Position numbers and translations under genes: made by a program. The notes beneath the pieces are model-generated. The model had not been told where the DNA came from, did not search any database, and was given only the letters and a program-made list of their open reading frames with translations. This document shows positions 61,590 to 64,000 of a stretch of 64,000 nucleotides of DNA, in pieces. Each line of letters opens with the position of its first letter. Position 1 is the first letter of the stretch. Source of the stretch: an uncultured Bacteroides sp. (GTDB lineage: Bacteria; Bacteroidota; Bacteroidia; Bacteroidales; Bacteroidaceae); contig CALUOT010000004.1 in assembly GCA_944322355.1 (NCBI GenBank), positions 1 through 64,000 on the forward strand. Direction: 5' to 3'.

Positions 61590-62774
61590 ATGGCACTATT
61601 TTCTATTGTAGTTTTACCTGCTAAAAAACTCGTAAACGGCAGGCATCGCGTCCGTATTGCGGTCGCTCATCGTTCACAAACTCGTTACATCGCAACTTCA
61701 TTCATTTTGGATTCCCTCTCCCAATTCCGAAATGGGAGAGTGGTCCGCCATGCAAGTGCAGAACAGATCAATGCCTGCCTGCGCAAGACAATTGACGAGT
61801 ATGCGCTCATTGCCTCTTCACTCAGTTATGCGCAAGAATTGAGTTGTACGGAACTGATTCGTTATATTCGAGAAGAAAAGCGAAAGAAATGTATGAAGCT
61901 AGACACAGTGATGTACGAATATCTGAATCTGATAAAAGAAGGGAAACGGGAGAAATCTTATTTATTGTATAAGACGGCTTTTGTCCGTTTCTACCAATTC
62001 ATCGGCCATTCGATCGTATTGGGCAGATTGAATCCAACGGATATAAGGCGCTATATGGAGTACCTGGAGCAAAGCCACCTCTCGAATACGACGATCCGCA
62101 TTTATCTTACACTGATTAAAGTGCTCATCAACTATGCCATCAAAATGAATTACGTCAGCTATGACGTCCATCCTTTCGCCATGTGCCGCATGCCAGCCTC
62201 TCATATACGAAAACTAGACCTGACCGTGGAAGAACTAAAACGCCTCCGAGATACCCGTTTGCAGAAAAAGAATCATTTATTGGCAAGAGACATTTTCATA
62301 TTGACTTACTATCTAGGCGGTATGAATCTGAGAGACTTGTTGGCCTATCGGTTCGACAAGCAGACGAATATCTTGCACTATGTGCGCCACAAAACATCCC
62401 GCAGTAAAATGGGGGAAAACGAAACTGTATTTACGATTCAACCGGAAGCTTGGAAACTGATAGAAAAATATCTTTCTCCATCGGGACAACTTCACTTCGG
62501 TTCGTGTACTACTTACGAACAGGTATACAGTCTGGTTTTTCGCAACCTGCCAAAAGTGGGGCAAATGGCCGGAGTCGCTTCTCCTTTATCTTATTACTCG
62601 GCTCGTAAATCGTTTGCCCAACATGGTTATGACATTGGTGTCCAAATGGAAACCATTGAATATTGCATCGGACACAGCATGAAAAAGAACCGTCCCATTT
62701 GCAACTATATCCGTATTATGCAGACACATGCCGACGCAGCTATGCGGAAAATATTCGACCAATTGCTTCGGTGA
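61590..62774 (+). CDS. tyrosine recombinase (phage-integrase type)
   Basis: A protein of 394 residues with the Bacteroidales integrase layout: an N-terminal Arm-type domain (MALFSIVVLPAKKLVNGRHR), a SAM-like core-binding domain (about 100-200) and a catalytic domain. Catalytic residues seen are Arg in GGMNLRDLL, Lys in the beta hairpin HKTSRSK, Arg in YYSARKSFAQHG (the usual first His is Ser), His in CIGHSMKK and the nucleophile Tyr in CNYIRI. It lies between two divergent susC genes whose 5' ends are inverted repeats. Related enzymes in Bacteroides invert surface-protein promoters, so this is likely a local invertase rather than a prophage integrase; no phage genes are near. Confidence 0.9.
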   Translation: MALFSIVVLPAKKLVNGRHRVRIAVAHRSQTRYIATSFILDSLSQFRNGRVVRHASAEQINACLRKTIDEYALIASSLSYAQELSCTELIRYIREEKRKKCMKLDTVMYEYLNLIKEGKREKSYLLYKTAFVRFYQFIGHSIVLGRLNPTDIRRYMEYLEQSHLSNTTIRIYLTLIKVLINYAIKMNYVSYDVHPFAMCRMPASHIRKLDLTVEELKRLRDTRLQKKNHLLARDIFILTYYLGGMNLRDLLAYRFDKQTNILHYVRHKTSRSKMGENETVFTIQPEAWKLIEKYLSPSGQLHFGSCTTYEQVYSLVFRNLPKVGQMAGVASPLSYYSARKSFAQHGYDIGVQMETIEYCIGHSMKKNRPICNYIRIMQTHADAAMRKIFDQLLR

Positions 62775-62882
62775 TTGAAACATCGTGTGAAAGATGCGTG
62801 AAAGATGGATGTTTCACCGCATATATCTAATAATCAATAGATTGGAAGAAAAATGAAAGCGTGAAAGCAAATTGCAAGAAAA
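62772..62882. repeat. intergenic repeat, A half of composite element, copy 2
   Basis: TGAAACATC, two GTGAAAGATG-type words and GATGTTTCA form a hairpin with direct repeats inside. GAAAGCGTGAAAGCAA follows. It is related to 24624-24790 and, as there, begins at the stop codon of the gene before. Confidence 0.65.
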
Positions 62883-62895
62883 TAAAAAAGAACGA

Positions 62896-62922
62896 TAGAG
62901 ACGCGATGAATCGCCTCTCTAC
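62896..62922. repeat. short hairpin
   Basis: AGAGACGCGAT and ATCGCCTCTCT around a 2-nt loop, a common type of small dispersed hairpin. It could act as a terminator for the recombinase gene, but there is no T-run. Confidence 0.5.
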
Positions 62923-62948
62923 AAATAATAAATAATGTTAGGGGTCAA

Positions 62949-63013
62949 AACATTAAATGTTATGCTGGATAACAAAGTATGTTTTCGCCTCTAAGATAGT
63001 ATGTTTTTCCCGG
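62949..63013. repeat. intergenic repeat, B half of composite element, copy 2
   Basis: CATTAAATGTTATGC, GGATAACAAAGTATG and CCTCTAAGATAGTATGTT match 24838-24926 closely. The rest of the gap, 63014-63228, shows no gene and no TAnnTTTG box facing the susC at 63265. Confidence 0.7.
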
Positions 63014-63228
63014 CATAAACTGCCATTTGAGAGTCATAACCCCTTACTTTAGCGTGCTCAAACCACGGGTTACGAGTATTAAAGTGGGGGTTATTGGCTA
63101 ATCACCCAGTTCGCACAGTTCTTTTCCTATTCCCATTTATTGTATTCCCCCATCTTTTAACATATCGGATTACTTCTTACAACAGGTTATATATGAGATA
63201 TGTAGGAATGACCATATCCTGATTTCGT

Positions 63229-63284
63229 AAACTAACTTTTGTTTAACTTAACGATTTAAGGAGTATGAAAGACAGAAGAGAAAA
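63229..63284 (+). repeat. inverted repeat at susC start, right copy
   Basis: Fifty-six bases covering the leader, AAGGAG ribosome site, ATG and first codons of the susC at 63265. They match 61204-61258 in inverted orientation. Together the two copies bound a 1970-bp segment that holds the recombinase, the promoter and the operator. Confidence 0.85.
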
Positions 63285-64000
63285 TTCGATTCTGGTGCGC
63301 TGCGGCTCAGCCTTGCGGCGCATGTTCTTCTCAGCCTTGTTAGCCGTGCTATCCATAGGAATGGCGCACGCACAAGGCAAGAGTGTCTCAGGTACGGTGC
63401 TCGATAATACGGGCATGAGTGTGATTGGTGCCAGCGTGTTGGTACAAGGTACGACGAACGGTACGATTACTGACATTGACGGCAAGTTTATGTTGTCCAA
63501 TGTACCCGAGGATGCCGTTTTAGAAATCAGTTTCGTAGGTTATAAAACGGTAACACTTCCGGTAAAAGGCCAAACGAACTTCAACGTGACTTTACAGGAA
63601 GACGCGGAAATGCTGGACGAAGTGGTGGTAGTAGGTTACGGTACGATGAAGAAGAGTGACGTTACAGGAGCCTTGACCCGTGTAACTTCGGAAACCATCG
63701 AGGAGCGTCCGGTACAGAACGTACTGCAAGCCATGCAGGGTAAAGCTGCCGGTGTGAACATTTCCACCAACAGCCGTCCGGGTGAGCTTGGTGAAGTTCG
63801 TATCCGTGGTACACGTTCTATCGACAACTCCAATGACCCGTTATATGTAGTAGATGGTATTCCTTTGACCGCCGGTTCGGTAGCAGATATTAACCCCAAC
63901 GACATTGAGTCTATGGAAATCTTAAAGGATGCTTCCGCAACGGCTATCTACGGTTCTCGTGGCGCCAACGGTGTTGTATTGGTAACAACCAAGAAAGGAA
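63265..64000 (+). CDS. SusC-like transporter, 3' end cut by window
   Basis: The first 245 residues of a SusC-type transporter, open to the window edge. It starts MKDRRENSILVRCGS, then a signal peptide ending AHAQ, a carboxypeptidase-regulatory-like domain (SVSGTVLDNTGMSVIGASV), a TonB box (LDEVVVVGYGTMKK) and a plug with YVVDGIPLTAG and EILKDASATAIYGSRGANG. The first codons resemble those of the susC at 57993, but the rest diverges. No consensus promoter is seen directly upstream, so in this orientation it may be silent unless the segment 61259-63228 inverts. A susD gene is expected beyond the window. Confidence 0.93.
   Translation, partial: MKDRRENSILVRCGSALRRMFFSALLAVLSIGMAHAQGKSVSGTVLDNTGMSVIGASVLVQGTTNGTITDIDGKFMLSNVPEDAVLEISFVGYKTVTLPVKGQTNFNVTLQEDAEMLDEVVVVGYGTMKKSDVTGALTRVTSETIEERPVQNVLQAMQGKAAGVNISTNSRPGELGEVRIRGTRSIDNSNDPLYVVDGIPLTAGSVADINPNDIESMEILKDASATAIYGSRGANGVVLVTTKKG

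Noticed and set aside
61590..62774. Prophage or conjugative element marked by the integrase
   Set aside because: No phage structural, relaxase or mobilisation genes are nearby, and the gene is enclosed by susC inverted repeats, which fits a local invertase better.

Overview
The window looks like a piece of a gut Bacteroidales chromosome, most probably Bacteroides or Phocaeicola. The evidence is four SusC/SusD-type modules, a hybrid two-component regulator of the Bacteroides type, GG-type peptide precursors, and many promoters that match the Bacteroidales consensus (TTTG, 19-21 bp, TAnnTTTG). I saw no rRNA, tRNA, CRISPR array or insertion sequence. The species cannot be named from sequence alone.

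Layout. (1) 1-3493: the end of one SusC gene and its SusD partner. (2) 3494-7800: an intergenic palindrome array, then a TolC / HlyD / MFS efflux operon. (3) 7809-8468: upp, reversed. (4) 8521-9748: a 22-bp palindrome array followed by an AbiF-type HEPN gene with a strongly structured leader RNA. (5) 9780-24629: a ribosomally made, radical-SAM-modified peptide (RiPP) locus with two arms. The minus arm has a precursor, a radical SAM enzyme and an outer-membrane barrel receptor. The plus arm has a TPR/membrane/HTH regulator, a DUF3244 protein, a small HTH protein, a second precursor, a second radical SAM enzyme, a glycosyltransferase-like protein, a C39 peptidase ABC exporter, an HlyD protein and a degenerate C39-like protein. 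Both precursor promoters carry the same palindrome at the same distance from the -7 box. (6) 25014-25463: YqeY. (7) 25605-61223: a rhamnogalacturonan-I-type utilisation locus, all on the minus strand. It holds an HTCS regulator, rhaM, GH105, PL11, GH28, a PL26-like enzyme, a double CE12 esterase, a second PL11, GH2, GH106, a sulfatase, PL22, and two SusC/SusD pairs. (8) 61224-64000: a tyrosine recombinase between two divergent susC genes whose 5' ends form an inverted repeat of about 55 bp.

How it works together. In the polysaccharide locus, the two SusC/SusD pairs should bind and import fragments. The PL11 and PL26-like lyases would cut the backbone, CE12 would remove acetyl groups, and GH28, GH105, GH106, GH2 and PL22 would trim the oligomers. 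RhaM would feed rhamnose into metabolism. The susCD promoter and the enzyme-operon promoter share the same direct-repeat operator in the same geometry, which fits control by the single HTCS. The recombinase and the susC inverted repeats suggest that the regulated promoter can be flipped from one susC to the other.

The most unusual items are the two-peptide RiPP locus with its shared promoter palindrome, the probable invertible susC switch, the AbiF/leader-RNA pair, and seven intergenic arrays of short palindromes. Each array has a nearly fixed period of 22 to 24 bp, but most have unrelated sequences.
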